64,000 nt of DNA from Litomosoides sigmodontis (lineage: Eukaryota > Nematoda > Chromadorea > Rhabditida > Onchocercidae). This document shows positions 1-11,363 of this stretch, one piece after another. Below the pieces are notes generated by a model that saw only the letters and a program-made list of their open reading frames with translations, was not told the DNA's origin and made no database searches. The stretch covers positions 4,999,738 to 5,063,737 of the forward strand of contig OY718808.1 of the NCBI GenBank assembly GCA_963070105.1, written 5' to 3'. The position numbers and the translations under genes were made by a program. Every line of letters begins with the position of its first letter. Position 1 is the first letter of the stretch.

Positions 1-826
1 AACTTTGCTTTTAATTCTTTGGCCTAATTTGTCACCAACACCGCTGCCCCTCAGCCGATACGCAAATGTTTTGGATGAGTTACTGAAATTTTATACTCAA
101 TTTTACTGCTCTTGTGGTACTCAATTTTTAAATCATTCAACGAAATTTTGGTTAAATTATTTAAATTCTAAAATTGGCACCCTAAATGCCCCCACATTTT
201 GCTAAATCTATGTGTCATAAAGCAAAGATTATTGCTAAATGCGTACTTTCTTCCATTCTTTTAAACTAAACTTTGCCATTTACGTTGTTGAAATAAATCG
301 ATCAGTGAAACAAACGGAATAATCAATAATGTATATTAAATTGGAAGCAATAAACTCTCCCATTGACGTTTTGTGAAATTTGAAATTAAGTGAAAATTTC
401 ATCTGTCACTACCGGTAACTGATTTAGAATTATGCAAATAAGGGATGAATTGAAGAAAGGGGGAAAGGAATAACTGCAGCAGCTGCTGGAAAGCAAATAA
501 ATGAAGTAAATGAAAGCGGGACCCGAACTCCGCTCAGGAACGCACCGATAGAAAGAAACAAAACAGAACGCACTTGAATGCAATAATTATTGTCATTATG
601 AATAGCATCACATCTAACAAGCAGCTGACACTTTGCTATCTGAAAAATTTTAAATTCGAAGAAAAAGTTGGATGTCTTAAAAAAAAAATCTACGACTTTA
701 TATTTTGTGGTCTTCACTGTTTCAATTTGTACTTTAACTTTAAAACTCAGCATGAAATGTCAGTCAGTAGTGTGAAGCTGCGTCAAACATAAGTCGTCTT
801 ATGGTTCAGGTGATAATGAGAGATGA
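1..826. other. Flank downstream of dbl-1, no gene seen
   Basis: This would hold the dbl-1 3'UTR and any 3'UTR exon after the candidate donor near 850. The short open frames on both strands have no recognisable motif and an amino-acid make-up expected of AT-rich noncoding DNA. Confidence 0.5.
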
Positions 827-850
827 TAAGTGCTAGGTGATTAGCACTTA
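827..850. promoter_or_regulatory. Hairpin carrying a consensus splice donor just after the dbl-1 stop
   Basis: TAAGTGCTA (827-835) and TAGCACTTA (842-850) are perfect 9-bp inverted arms around a 6-nt loop. On the minus strand CAG|GTAAGT falls at 854-846, its intron part inside the hairpin, about 37 nt past the dbl-1 stop codon. It fits a donor for a 3'UTR intron. This is seen in sequence; use of the site is inferred. Confidence 0.4.
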
Positions 851-890
851 CCTGAGAAATTAGCCGGAAGAAATGAGTGGAGTAGAGAGG

Positions 891-3158
891 CTAGCGACAT
901 CCACAACTGAGTACTTCCATGTCGGGATAGTTTTTGATGACAATTTTGCCTTCGACGTCAATGTAGAGAATTGATAGAGATTCCATTTCAGTTGGAACGC
1001 AACACGGAGCTGGTACTAAACTTGGATCCACCGAATTGATAAGGCCCTGTACTATGGCATGATTCGTCGTATTGAAGTGACTGGTCAATGGATTCGGACA
1101 TTTACCCTGACATTGATAAGCGCTATAGCTTGCTGCAATTTCACTCTTCATTAAATTCCACCTATCACTCTACACTTACGACTGCTGTATTAATTTCACT
1201 ATAGCTTTACTTAGAACGCTTATTCGATCTCTAAATGATATAAATTGATCACATCGTAAAACAGGAACCTTAGAAGTTTTGTGCTAGTCAAAAATGATAG
1301 TGATATATGCTTACACGGAGCTAAGATCCAGTCTTGCCAGTCTAACTCATTAAAATCAACTAGAAGTTCTGTACGACGACAGTAATTCTTGTCAGCTGAT
1401 CTATGATCATGCTTTTTATGCTGATGTCGTCGTCGCATATTTGCTTTCCGCTTCTTTCGCACCTAAAATTGGAGAAAAGTTCGTTATCAGAAGTTTTTTA
1501 CAATTTTTGCTAAAGATACTTTAGCGCAAGCCGATAGAGGAAGTGATAAGGTATGATATTACGACTCTGCCAGAGTGCCTTCCATTTACTTAGCATATTT
1601 ACACGAAAGTGTCATGAAGCATAATTCGAATTCGATAGGATCCAAACCCTAGCAGTATCATCAGTTTGAACATAAACGACCAATGCAAAGGCCTGTTTGC
1701 TGTCGTAGGATGAGGCGGAGTGTACTGTTGGTTGACTCGAAGTGCTAGCAAGTGCTTTCAAGTGATTGCTGGATAATTTCACTGCGAAATCAACCTAAAA
1801 ATTCACTGTCCAATGAGCCCTCAATGCAACCGATGGCCAGACCAATCTGCTAAGCGTTAAGTAAATTGACTTTTTTGCAGATCGAAATTCAATGATACAC
1901 ATACTTTATTCATATTTGGTCGTCTCCTTCGTATCGCTTCCGTCACATCCATCTCAGTCCACTGATAATCTCCCCGTAAATCATCCTCAATAAACTTAGC
2001 ATCTATTAACCTGTAATACTGTACACTTCAAGGTTAAAAAAAATCAGTAATTAAATGACTCAGCAAATGAACTACAATTTCTTAATCCTTAAATAGCAAA
2101 ACTTGAGAAATTTTAATTAATGCTTAAATTTGCAGAAATGAGGAACTTCCATTTAATCGATCAAGAAATCATAGATGAAGAAATGGATCAGGAAATTATT
2201 TCCTTCAAGTGATTAAGCTCTACCTCCATATTTCGGAATTCCTCTGATCAATTTCATATATTTTAATGTGTCTTCGATTTCTTTCTCTTCCCAATTTAAG
2301 TTTCAATTCTGCTCGAGCAATTATCTCACTGGTAACATTTCGTACAGTAACGGATAGATCGTACTGAAGTAGCAGAGTGCTAAAAATATTCCATCTAAAT
2401 GCTTCCTCACTCTAGCAACTATTGATTACTTCAAAGAGTAAGGCTACCTGTTGTCCAGTTCCATGATGTTATATGGATAGTAATGTCGAACACAAGCAAT
2501 ATCTTCCTTCTTCACCCTTTCGTAAATGTTCCAAACATAATAAGGGACCGGCAGTGCTGGCTTAGCTTGTTTTGGCTGCTCTTTCATTCCAAATCTGAGT
2601 GATAAGAAACGTTCCTTATCGGTAATAGAAATAAATTAGTGAAATTAATGTGTGAAATTTATTGCGGTGATAGATGAAAGAACAGTTTTCTTCATCTCAT
2701 ATTAAGTTAACTTCGTTGCGTATTTCGTAGCAATGAATTTCAAACAGAAAATTGCAATTGTTGAAGAAACAAACAAACTTTCTCAAGAATGCTTCTCTTA
2801 GAAGTTGAATTTCTTGTTCAGCAAAACGACTTGTGCCGGTTGACGGATGATTGATTGTGGCCGCTGATAGTGATATTATCACTGAGCTGTAGAATGCAAT
2901 GATTAGCGGAAACAGTACTGATTCCAATATCTTCGATGGCGCAATTTGTTGTTGTGCGCGAAAAGTGCGACAATGTCGTTTCTCGTCCGCTTTTTCAATA
3001 GTAACTCTACTTCTGCTGAGAATTTCAGTAAAGTCAGTTTTAACAGTTGCAGTAATAACGAGTGTTGTAGAAGAGGGCGTAGTAATTAGTTGGTTATGCA
3101 CTTCTGTGCGCTTTTCAACTGAAATTTCTGCCTTGTTAAATGCCAAAAATTCGTTCAT
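891..3158 (-). CDS. dbl-1: DBL-1-type BMP/TGF-beta family ligand, complete, 7 exons
   Basis: Secreted BMP-class ligand precursor, expected to be cut by furin and to dimerise. Exons read leftwards: 3158-2779, 2594-2448, 2379-2224, 2010-1905, 1794-1648, 1462-1315, 1132-891. All phases agree and give 441 aa. Residues 1-80 are hydrophilic, 81-99 are hydrophobic (signal or anchor), and a TGF-beta propeptide follows with motifs such as QYDLSVTV and YQWTEMDVTEAI. A basic site RVRKKR lies near residues 312-317. The mature domain has WQDWILAP, YQCQGKCPNPL, TNHAIVQ, PCCVPTE, LYIDVEG and C-terminal CGCR, with the seven family cysteines. NHAIVQ and CCVPTE mark the BMP branch and the whole resembles C. 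elegans DBL-1. The least certain points are the exon 5 donor (AGG|GTTTGG) and the start: no other Met lies before the hydrophobic stretch, so an unseen first exon remains possible. Confidence 0.93.
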
Positions 3159-5825
3159 TTTAGGTCACAGTAGTAGGAGAGGGTCACAACAGCTACTGTG
3201 AACTGCATTGAGCCTCTTATCCCTTCTGGAACGATGCTTCTCCTACTGCTAGTTGTTATGAGCTATGGTAGTGATAATAAGCGAATGAGATCGTTGAGAA
3301 TCAAAAAGCTTTCAATTTTAGAAATCCCTTCTTTTGATATTCCACGCGATTTAAATGAACTTTTTCACTTCGTCTTTTTTGCTTCTTCTTCAGATGCTTT
3401 TCTATTCACAGCACCAAATACATCTGCTACAGATGTTTCATCAACAATTTCAATGAGATGACACCAGCTCCTGGGATCAATCTACAAGCAATTCATGAAA
3501 TCCCCGTACCAGTGCCACTGATAATGCATAGAGAAGACGAATTCGACAATTGCGCCTCGTCCAATTGTCAAATCTTTTCAGTAAAGCCTATTATTCGTTA
3601 TCTTTTTCCTTTCTTTTTTTCTGCCGCTAACTCTCAGTTTTGCTTGCACAACAATATCTTTGTGCAAAATGCGTGCGATACTTTCGTCTCCACTTTTTCT
3701 TCCTCTTAATCCAATTTTTCCTTCTTTCGATGTTCAGTCGACGTCTGAAGCAGCACACGCCAGTGTCTGAAATGTGATTCAAATTTCAAAATATTAAATC
3801 GAAAATTGCCAAAAATTAAGCGCATTAACCGTTTGATTTCGCCCTTCCATGCCAACTTTCATCGTAGTTTTAAGGTCGAATTCAGATTTATAATAATCAT
3901 TACTATTAAAATGGAAGACTTTGTGAAGTCACTAAGAAGGGCTGTTTTTAGGACTTTTGCAGCATGCATTCCATGACAGGTCAAAATCAGTTACATTTAA
4001 CAAAAAAATCTTCCTTTAACGCCCTTTTATATTTGAAGGAAAAACACGTCTAAGTGGTTCGCCGAAAAATCCTGCAATTTTTTAGCAGCGACGGGCAGTC
4101 TATAAATACTCGAAGTATCTTTTGTCAGATAAAATCGCTTAACAGTACGATAATTCAATACAAAGCTTACTTATGGCCATTACATTGAAGGCTTTGGAAG
4201 AAATTAGCCCTTAACGAGTGACAATTTTATTTTGTGTCGTTGGCCAAATTGCCATTACCAGCTGGTAGTGTTGTTAAAAGAACCGAGTAAATTCCATCGA
4301 ATGAGAATTTTTTTTTAGAGTAAACAAAATTAAGAAAAATTAATGGAAGTACTGTAGGTTAGTAGGAAAAAGAAATAGTAACCGAACAATGAGAGGACCA
4401 GTAATGAAAGAACGACAAAAAGAATAATTTCGTTTGAGATAATAGTTTTGCTGAACTTTAGAATGAGGTGACCTTTGCTTTGGTCAGCAAAATTCTTCAC
4501 CCTAACAAATCGTTTTAAAACACAATTATCATTTCTAAAAGTTGCAAACTTTGTAATAAATTATAAATCTTGTAAGTTTATGTAACAATTATTTTGCGTC
4601 GTGCAAGCAGAATGTAACACATCACAAAAATTAGCAGACAATTAGTTAAAGTTATTAGAAAAGTCCATTAGAGGGAAAGAGAGAGAGGGAGAGTTTTCAG
4701 CTAATTTCCCGACAAATCTTCCTTTTCAAAATGAAAGGGAGAATTTTATTAAAATTAGAAATTCACTCTTTGCTTTAGGGAAAAAAGAAACGATTAGCAC
4801 TTTTTGCTGCTGTGAGTTGCACGTCTGTTAATGGAACAAAGCGATTCGCTGGAACGGTGTGGCACGTATTTCAACGTAAATATCGCCATTAAAGTTGCGG
4901 ATGGAAGGCGTTGAACAGTATGCCGACAGTTGTGAACGGACGAAAATTACGGTAACAATGCTTTCTGTTATTTACCTTGAAAAATATCAATTCTAGAAAA
5001 ATAAGTTGAAACGTTCCAAATTTACTTTTCCTTCATTTAACAACATTTCTAGAATAGATCACTCACTCACTTGCAATGCCGTCATCAGTAAGTTAATTAG
5101 TATGAAACTAATTACTTCATTGACCATCTTAGATCAAATTTCTTCAATAATTGAAAGTTACGGAGCTGGAATGTTTGATAAGAATTCCAAAATAATCGTT
5201 CCTCACTTAGCGGCAACTTAAAGATAATTAAATTACACAGCTCGTCTTTCTTTTCTTTTAAATTCAACAAAAATAGACCAAAAAAGAAACGGAAGGAAAC
5301 ATTTAGGATTAGTGAAATTAATTCGATTCTCTGAGAAAATTTGAGATGAAGTGAATTTAAACGATAAGGAAGTATGCAATGCTTATCTGCTCTTTATTGA
5401 TTCCAATTCTGTATCCAACCAACCTACCAACCTATTATCCATCCATCCTATCTATACGTACAGCAAAAGTACAGTGGAAAAAATGGAAGGAAAAAAAGAG
5501 AGCGAACAATGTGAAAGTTTTCAAAGCGTGTTGATATTCCGAAGCAACATGATTAATTAATATGAGGAAATACTGAAAAAGGAGAAAAGGCGATTGAAAT
5601 GGCGAAATTTTCTCTACGTGTGTTGAGCAGAAGGAATTCAAGAACTCCGCGGTAGAGCCAAAAGGAAAACTTTTTCATTTTTAGTAGAAAAATCAATGCA
5701 AACAGAAATTTGCTGCTTCTCCATTTCTTCTTCTTCTTCAGTTCATATTTAAAATAAGACAAATTGGTTCTTCTCAAATGCCAGCAGTTTTTCTTCCCTT
5801 TTTTTTTGCTGTATTTGTGATGAAG

Positions 5826-5873
5826 GCGAAGAAGAGGAGGAGGAGGAGGAGGAGGAGGAGGAGGAGGAGGAAG
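5826..5873. repeat. (GAG)n microsatellite
   Basis: An almost uninterrupted run of GAG/GGA triplets. It produces a spurious polyproline stretch in a minus-strand reading frame. Confidence 0.9.
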
Positions 5874-6097
5874 AGTACTGAAATTTCCTGAAAACAAGTT
5901 TATTCTATAAAGTTTATGTCGTAGGAAAAATCTACCAGTTTGCTTCCACATACTTACGAGTAAACAGAAAGTGTAAAATTAGGGAAATTTTTCTTTTTAA
6001 ACTGTTTTAATTATAATAATTTGCCATTTGAAACTTTAAGTGACAAAAAAATTTTCGTCATTTGATTACTTCATAACTTTGCGATTAGTTATTTCGT

Positions 6098-6144
6098 CTT
6101 CTCTGTCTCCCTCTCTCTCTCTCTTCCTCTCTTGCTCTCTCTTA
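6098..6144. repeat. CT-rich microsatellite
   Basis: Imperfect (CT)n run with occasional CC and TT interruptions. Confidence 0.8.
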
Positions 6145-8221
6145 GTTTGAGAGCACATTTGCAGCAGTGCATTTTATTTCGAGTAATTATTGGAATGCTT
6201 GAATAAATATTGCTGAGTTGATAAGGGAGCGAGCGAAATTGATAGGAAGTGAGATGGGTAGGAAGGAAGCTTAAAGCTTATGGAAATGACTCAGTTGATA
6301 TTAGCCTAACGGATTGATAAATTTAGGATGGAAAGTGATTTGCAGCACTGTGACGAATCGTTTTACAATAATAAACATTTTCGTTTGAAGCACTCTTGCA
6401 GCAATTTCGTTTTCAACGTCGATGATTCATTATATCCATTTCTTCCGCTTATTTTAGGGTAACATTTCAGAATTTTAAAATTTCCACTTTGCACGCGCTT
6501 TATGCATAGCATAATAAGCGAAGAGATGAAAAACTTTCTGTGAATGCTATTCTGTGGACTATTTCAAAATGCATTTTTTGCTTGCAAATAATCCAAACTT
6601 CCTGTTTGCAGCAACAATGCAAGAGAAGTGTGGATGAGAGAGAATTGAGGCGATGAGCCGATCAACCGCTTTTAAGTATTACAATATATATATGTACAAG
6701 TAAAGTAAATAAGTAAATTAAGGAGAGAGGTAGCAGTGAGGCGTTGAAGAGTGAGCATGGAGAGGGAACACATTTCAATATCTCTCTAATGCAATTTCAT
6801 AGAAGAATTGAGTGGACTGAACTGAGAGAGATAAATGAAAGCAATAAATCGATGGGTACCATTAATTTCAGAGGAGGAGAAAAGAACTGGGAGAGAGGTA
6901 GGAAGGGTGATGTTAATGAGGATGACAACATCGAGATGATAATGATGATGATTAATGATACTGTGAGGAACATTTCCGCTAGCTAGCAGCGAGAACAGGA
7001 TGTGCTGATGATTTTTTTCACGCTAATTACGCGACGATTAGACTTGAGAGACTCGGAGCGGCCAGACACACCTATGGAACAGTTTTTGTAAAAGGGAAAA
7101 AAGAATGGCCTGATTTCTGCACTGATATCATTGACGTGCTTCAGTCTTTCAAAACGAAAAATTTTTCCTTTTTCATTTTTTTTTCTCTTTTTAATGAATT
7201 AATCAGAGACGCAATAGCTAATGCAATTCATATCAAAAGATGAACGATAGCCACTGATGTTTTGATGCCACCAGAGACCGACCATTCAATATTGTAAAAC
7301 AATTAAGTGGAGCGTTTTAATTCCTCTCAGAGATACCTCTCTAACACTCTTCTTCATACCGTAATATAAGTGCCTAACAAAAGAATTACTAAAATTTAAT
7401 TTTAAAATTAACTGTGAGGAAAATATCAGATACGCGTGCTGTCAATTATTTCACATCATTATAACTCATAAGTCATTCGGGAGTGCAAGGCTTCTCACTG
7501 CTTCATGGATTTTAAAATATTAAAAAAAAGGACGGAAAAAAGTAAATGCGCTTTTTTTGCTTCACTCACTTATTGAAATGTGTCCATACAGAAATAATTT
7601 CATTGAGAAATTTGTGCAATTTTTTTTTTTATTTTTGCAGCAAATCATCTGAGATGGAAGGAAGAGAGAATTTAGTTGTCCGCTCTTTTTCATTTTTCTC
7701 GTTTTTCACACCTACGTGAGAAATGTTCTCATCTTTATCAGGTAAGCTATATCGGAATAGCAGATTCGCTTTTTAATTAGATTTTTTTTAAAATTAGTTA
7801 GCATCAGCAGTTAACAAGAAATGAGGATGATTTAATGACAGCAAAATGTTCGAAAAAAAAGCAATTTTTCTCCGAGATTTTTAGATATCAAAATACGATT
7901 CTGCAATTCTGATAATTTTCGATTAATTCAAAAACATGATAGCTCACAAAAGCAAAAAATGAAATTTACGAAATTTTTACAAAAAATGAAAATTGAAATT
8001 TATTCAAAAAGCTAATGAAATTTGCATATAAAATTGTAAGTCCTGGAGAAGAAATAGAAATTCGATAACTACTTCATTTTCGCCCTAAATTAAGCCTAAG
8101 TCCAATAAGCCTAAAAAGAAGGTAAGAACTAGAGATGGAGATGTGCAAATTATTCATTATTATCAAGGAGAACATTGCGAGCTCTATTATGAGAATAAGC
8201 AATGCTAATAGAAAATCGAAT

Positions 8222-8270
8222 TTGCATATTTCAAATGAAATAATCATATTATTTCATTTGAAATATGCAA
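8222..8270. repeat. Perfect 23-bp inverted repeat with a 3-nt loop
   Basis: Arm 1 at 8222-8244 and arm 2 at 8248-8270 are exact reverse complements around the trinucleotide CAT. The arms carry the core ATTTCAAATGAAATAAT. The loop is too short for a usual microRNA precursor, so this fits a cruciform-forming element or the ends of a collapsed foldback element. Confidence 0.9.
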
Positions 8271-8570
8271 TTAAAATAATCATATTTATCGCGAAATTAT
8301 CAACATTGCAAATTTGGATTACAATGAGAATTCAATTGGTATGGAAGACAGAAATCCGTTGATCCGATGTGATTGGTGTGACTTAGCGGTCATAACGGTA
8401 GGAAGCGTTGATGGTTTGCTTACTTACCTGTTTACGCTCTAACCTGTCTCAATCCATTCTTCGAAAAAAAAAAGTTATTTCTTGGCTATGTAGATGTAGC
8501 TGCTACCTTCGCTAATTTGTTTAATCTTAACATTCACATGTCAACTCTTTCCACAATTCCAGTAGTATCT

Positions 8571-8608
8571 CCTCTCTCTCTCGCGCTCTCTCTCCCTCTC
8601 CCTCTCCC
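8571..8608. repeat. CT-rich microsatellite
   Basis: Imperfect run of CTCTCT and CCCTCT units. Confidence 0.8.
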
Positions 8609-9372
8609 AAATCATCTCACTTTTTCTATTTCTTCACTTCTCTAGTTATCGAAACACACGAGCATCTGAAATGAAAGTAAGCCTGAGCATGCACGTGAAT
8701 TATTTGATGGAAATAGACGTGGGAGAGATTGAAGCGGTAAAATTTCCTTCGACTAAAATTATTTTTCGGATTGGAAGGAATCATTTCATCACGTAGAACT
8801 TCTCTTGTTGCATTCACGAAATGATTAATGCAATTACTTCCATCCCACCTAATTTACCTTCTCATCCACTCCAACACATTCTTTCCTTTCAGCTTCTTAT
8901 TTGAGTTGAAATTGACCTGAAACATTAACTGGAAATATCAACTTTGACAATTCCAACAGCAAGTTTATTACTGAAAGCGATGAGCTATGCAAAGCATTTT
9001 AACAAAAAAATTCAATTCATCCACGAAGTCACGTACTGAATTCAAAAAAAGGCAAATTTTGAGACTTCGACGGACTCCTCAATTTCGAGGGAAAAAGATC
9101 AGACTTTTACGTCGCTAGCAGATACTCTCTCTCCAACTGCTTACATTTAGCGTGAAATGAATAACACTGCGTGAAACAGTGCAGTGCTGTGGGAAGTGAA
9201 TGAGACGCGTGATGAGCGGTTTTGTTACAGAATGTCGCGCAATCAGAATTATCGAGAAGGCAACGTCAGACGTCAGTGACTTGCAGTATTCTTAAAATTC
9301 CCAAAACTAAAGCAAAGAATTTATATATCGTTGTGTGCGTCGCTTTCACAGCTCAAACTATCTCTCCCATTG

Positions 9373-9439
9373 TAGCTAAATAAGCTAATTACAGTTGCAT
9401 TATAGTTAGATAGGCTTTCACATCACAGTTAGATAAGCT
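9373..9439. promoter_or_regulatory. Three GATA-like direct repeats
   Basis: Three related 14-mers in the same orientation: TAGCTAAATAAGCT (9373-9386), TAGTTAGATAGGCT (9403-9416) and CAGTTAGATAAGCT (9426-9439). Two contain GATA. The arrangement resembles a homotypic binding-site cluster, but no factor is proven. Confidence 0.3.
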
Positions 9440-11212
9440 GCGGTGACAAGCTTCCTACTCTCTAAAGTTATTCCGCAGAAACAATAAGTGTCTGCACCTT
9501 TGTTTTATAACCTATTTATTCATGTTAGCACTTATTTCAATTTAACTTCAATTTGAACGATTTTAACAATTTTAAATTCCCATATTTGGTGATAAGTTTT
9601 ACCGGGAAAGTTCTCATAAAATTGCAAAATGTTTCGGTTCAGAACGAAATTTGAATTATTATGATTCACGCTTAACACTCAAATGCAAATTGTATTCTTG
9701 CAAGAATACGATCCAGCAATAATGAATATAAATCTAAAATCTATATTTTAGAATCTATGAGTATAAATCTAAGAGAGAGAGAGAGAGAAAGGCAACAATT
9801 AAAGAGAAGCAAAAAAGGCTGAAGTAGGTGGAGTGTTGCAAATAACTGTTTTTAAATTCAAATATTTCGCGCTTGGTGCCATTTGGCCAGAAAGAAAGAA
9901 AAAAAAAGCGTTTAAGATTGCTTTATTAAAACTCATTCTTCATAAATCAATTTTGAGTAATTTTAATAGTTAATGTTTATATTTCTCTTTTGCATTCTCT
10001 TTTGGCATTGCAAATGCAAACCTTTTGGAGTGTATGTGAGCTGTTAAAAATTTATTTGAATTTAAATGGGAAAATTTAAGAGCTGGAAAATTGAAAGGGG
10101 TCAAAGAGCGAGGAGTCTCTTCCAGGAAGTCATTGCTCTCAGAATTTAACAAATTAACATTGAAAAAGAAAGTATTAACAAATAAAGTATTTCCTTTGGT
10201 ATTTAATTTTTTAATTTTTCTTTTTTGCCAAGCATTTGTTGCAATTAAATGGAAAAATGCTTAGTGCAACAAAATTGTAATTTAATGAATTTATGAAACC
10301 TCACACTTTATTCATTTTTATCATTTCACTTGCGTACGAAAGATTTAGAAAATTTCTAGGACCTCAAACATTCGGTGGTTGACTGAAATATTTTTCAGCG
10401 TTTTGGCAGAGATAATAAAGAATATTTTGTTATTGCAAATAAAATTTAGGGATTCCAGAGGGTGAAAATTAGAGGAATGCAGGCGAAGATTTCAATGAAA
10501 CATGTCAAATTTCTCTTGAAAAATATTTTCAAATGTATCCTCTTAGAGCAGAGAGGAATATGAAATCGGTTATTTCAGTGGCAAAAACTGTCGTTTTATT
10601 ACTCAAATTATTTGTCTAATAATGATGATTATGGTGATTAACAGGAGAAGGAATCGATCGATCGTTATGATTGATCATAAGTTAGCAGGGAGAGGGAAAG
10701 AGAGAGTCACGGGAAGAAATGATACTGACCTCGAAAGACCTTTTTTTCATTTCATTTCCTATGTTACAGAAGAAGTTTGTAGCGGAGAATTGCTAGGAAG
10801 GATGATCACGTGGAATCAGATGGTCTGCATCCTCACTCCTGTCTTCATAAAGCTGTTGGAAGATGATTGAGAGACGGGTTACTCTATTATTATTCTGTAA
10901 TTAAATTCTTCAAAATGAAAAATAAAATTAACGATGTATTGTGAAATGATTGAAGCCTTATGGAGAGAAGAAATGAGAGAGGCAGAGGGAGAGAGAGAGG
11001 GAGGAAGTGTTCAAATCTGTCCTTTCTAAGTGGCGTAGAACGTTCGTTCGTTCGTTCGTTCATTCATTCTCCTTCCCTTCGGATCACCACGACAAATGGA
11101 CAATCGTTGGAATTGCTCTGAGCTCTTCAGAAAAAAAAACATTAAAAAGCAGAAAAAGTGGCGCCGTCTATATTGGGTACTGTAAAGTTGTGAATAATTC
11201 CCATAACCATTA

Positions 11213-11363
11213 CCTCCACCACCACCGCCACCACCACTACCGCACTACCACTACCGCACTACCACTACCGCCACCGCCACTACCACTGCCACCACCACCA
11301 CCACCACTGCTACTACTACTACTACTATTATAACTGGTACCACTAGTACCACTATTACTACTG
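11213..11363. repeat. Composite (CCA/CCG)n-(CTA)n microsatellite
   Basis: CAC/CCG triplets grade into CTA/ACT triplets over about 150 bp. The open frame that ends here (11007-11333) reads it as Thr/Pro/Leu runs, which looks like repeat translation and not a gene. A second tract with the same order lies at 28817-28884. Confidence 0.85.

Noticed and set aside
2899..3201. 100-codon plus-strand open frame
   Set aside because: Antisense shadow of the first dbl-1 exon.
11007..11333. 108-codon frame ending in proline and leucine runs
   Set aside because: It is the translation of a CCA/CTA microsatellite, not a protein gene.
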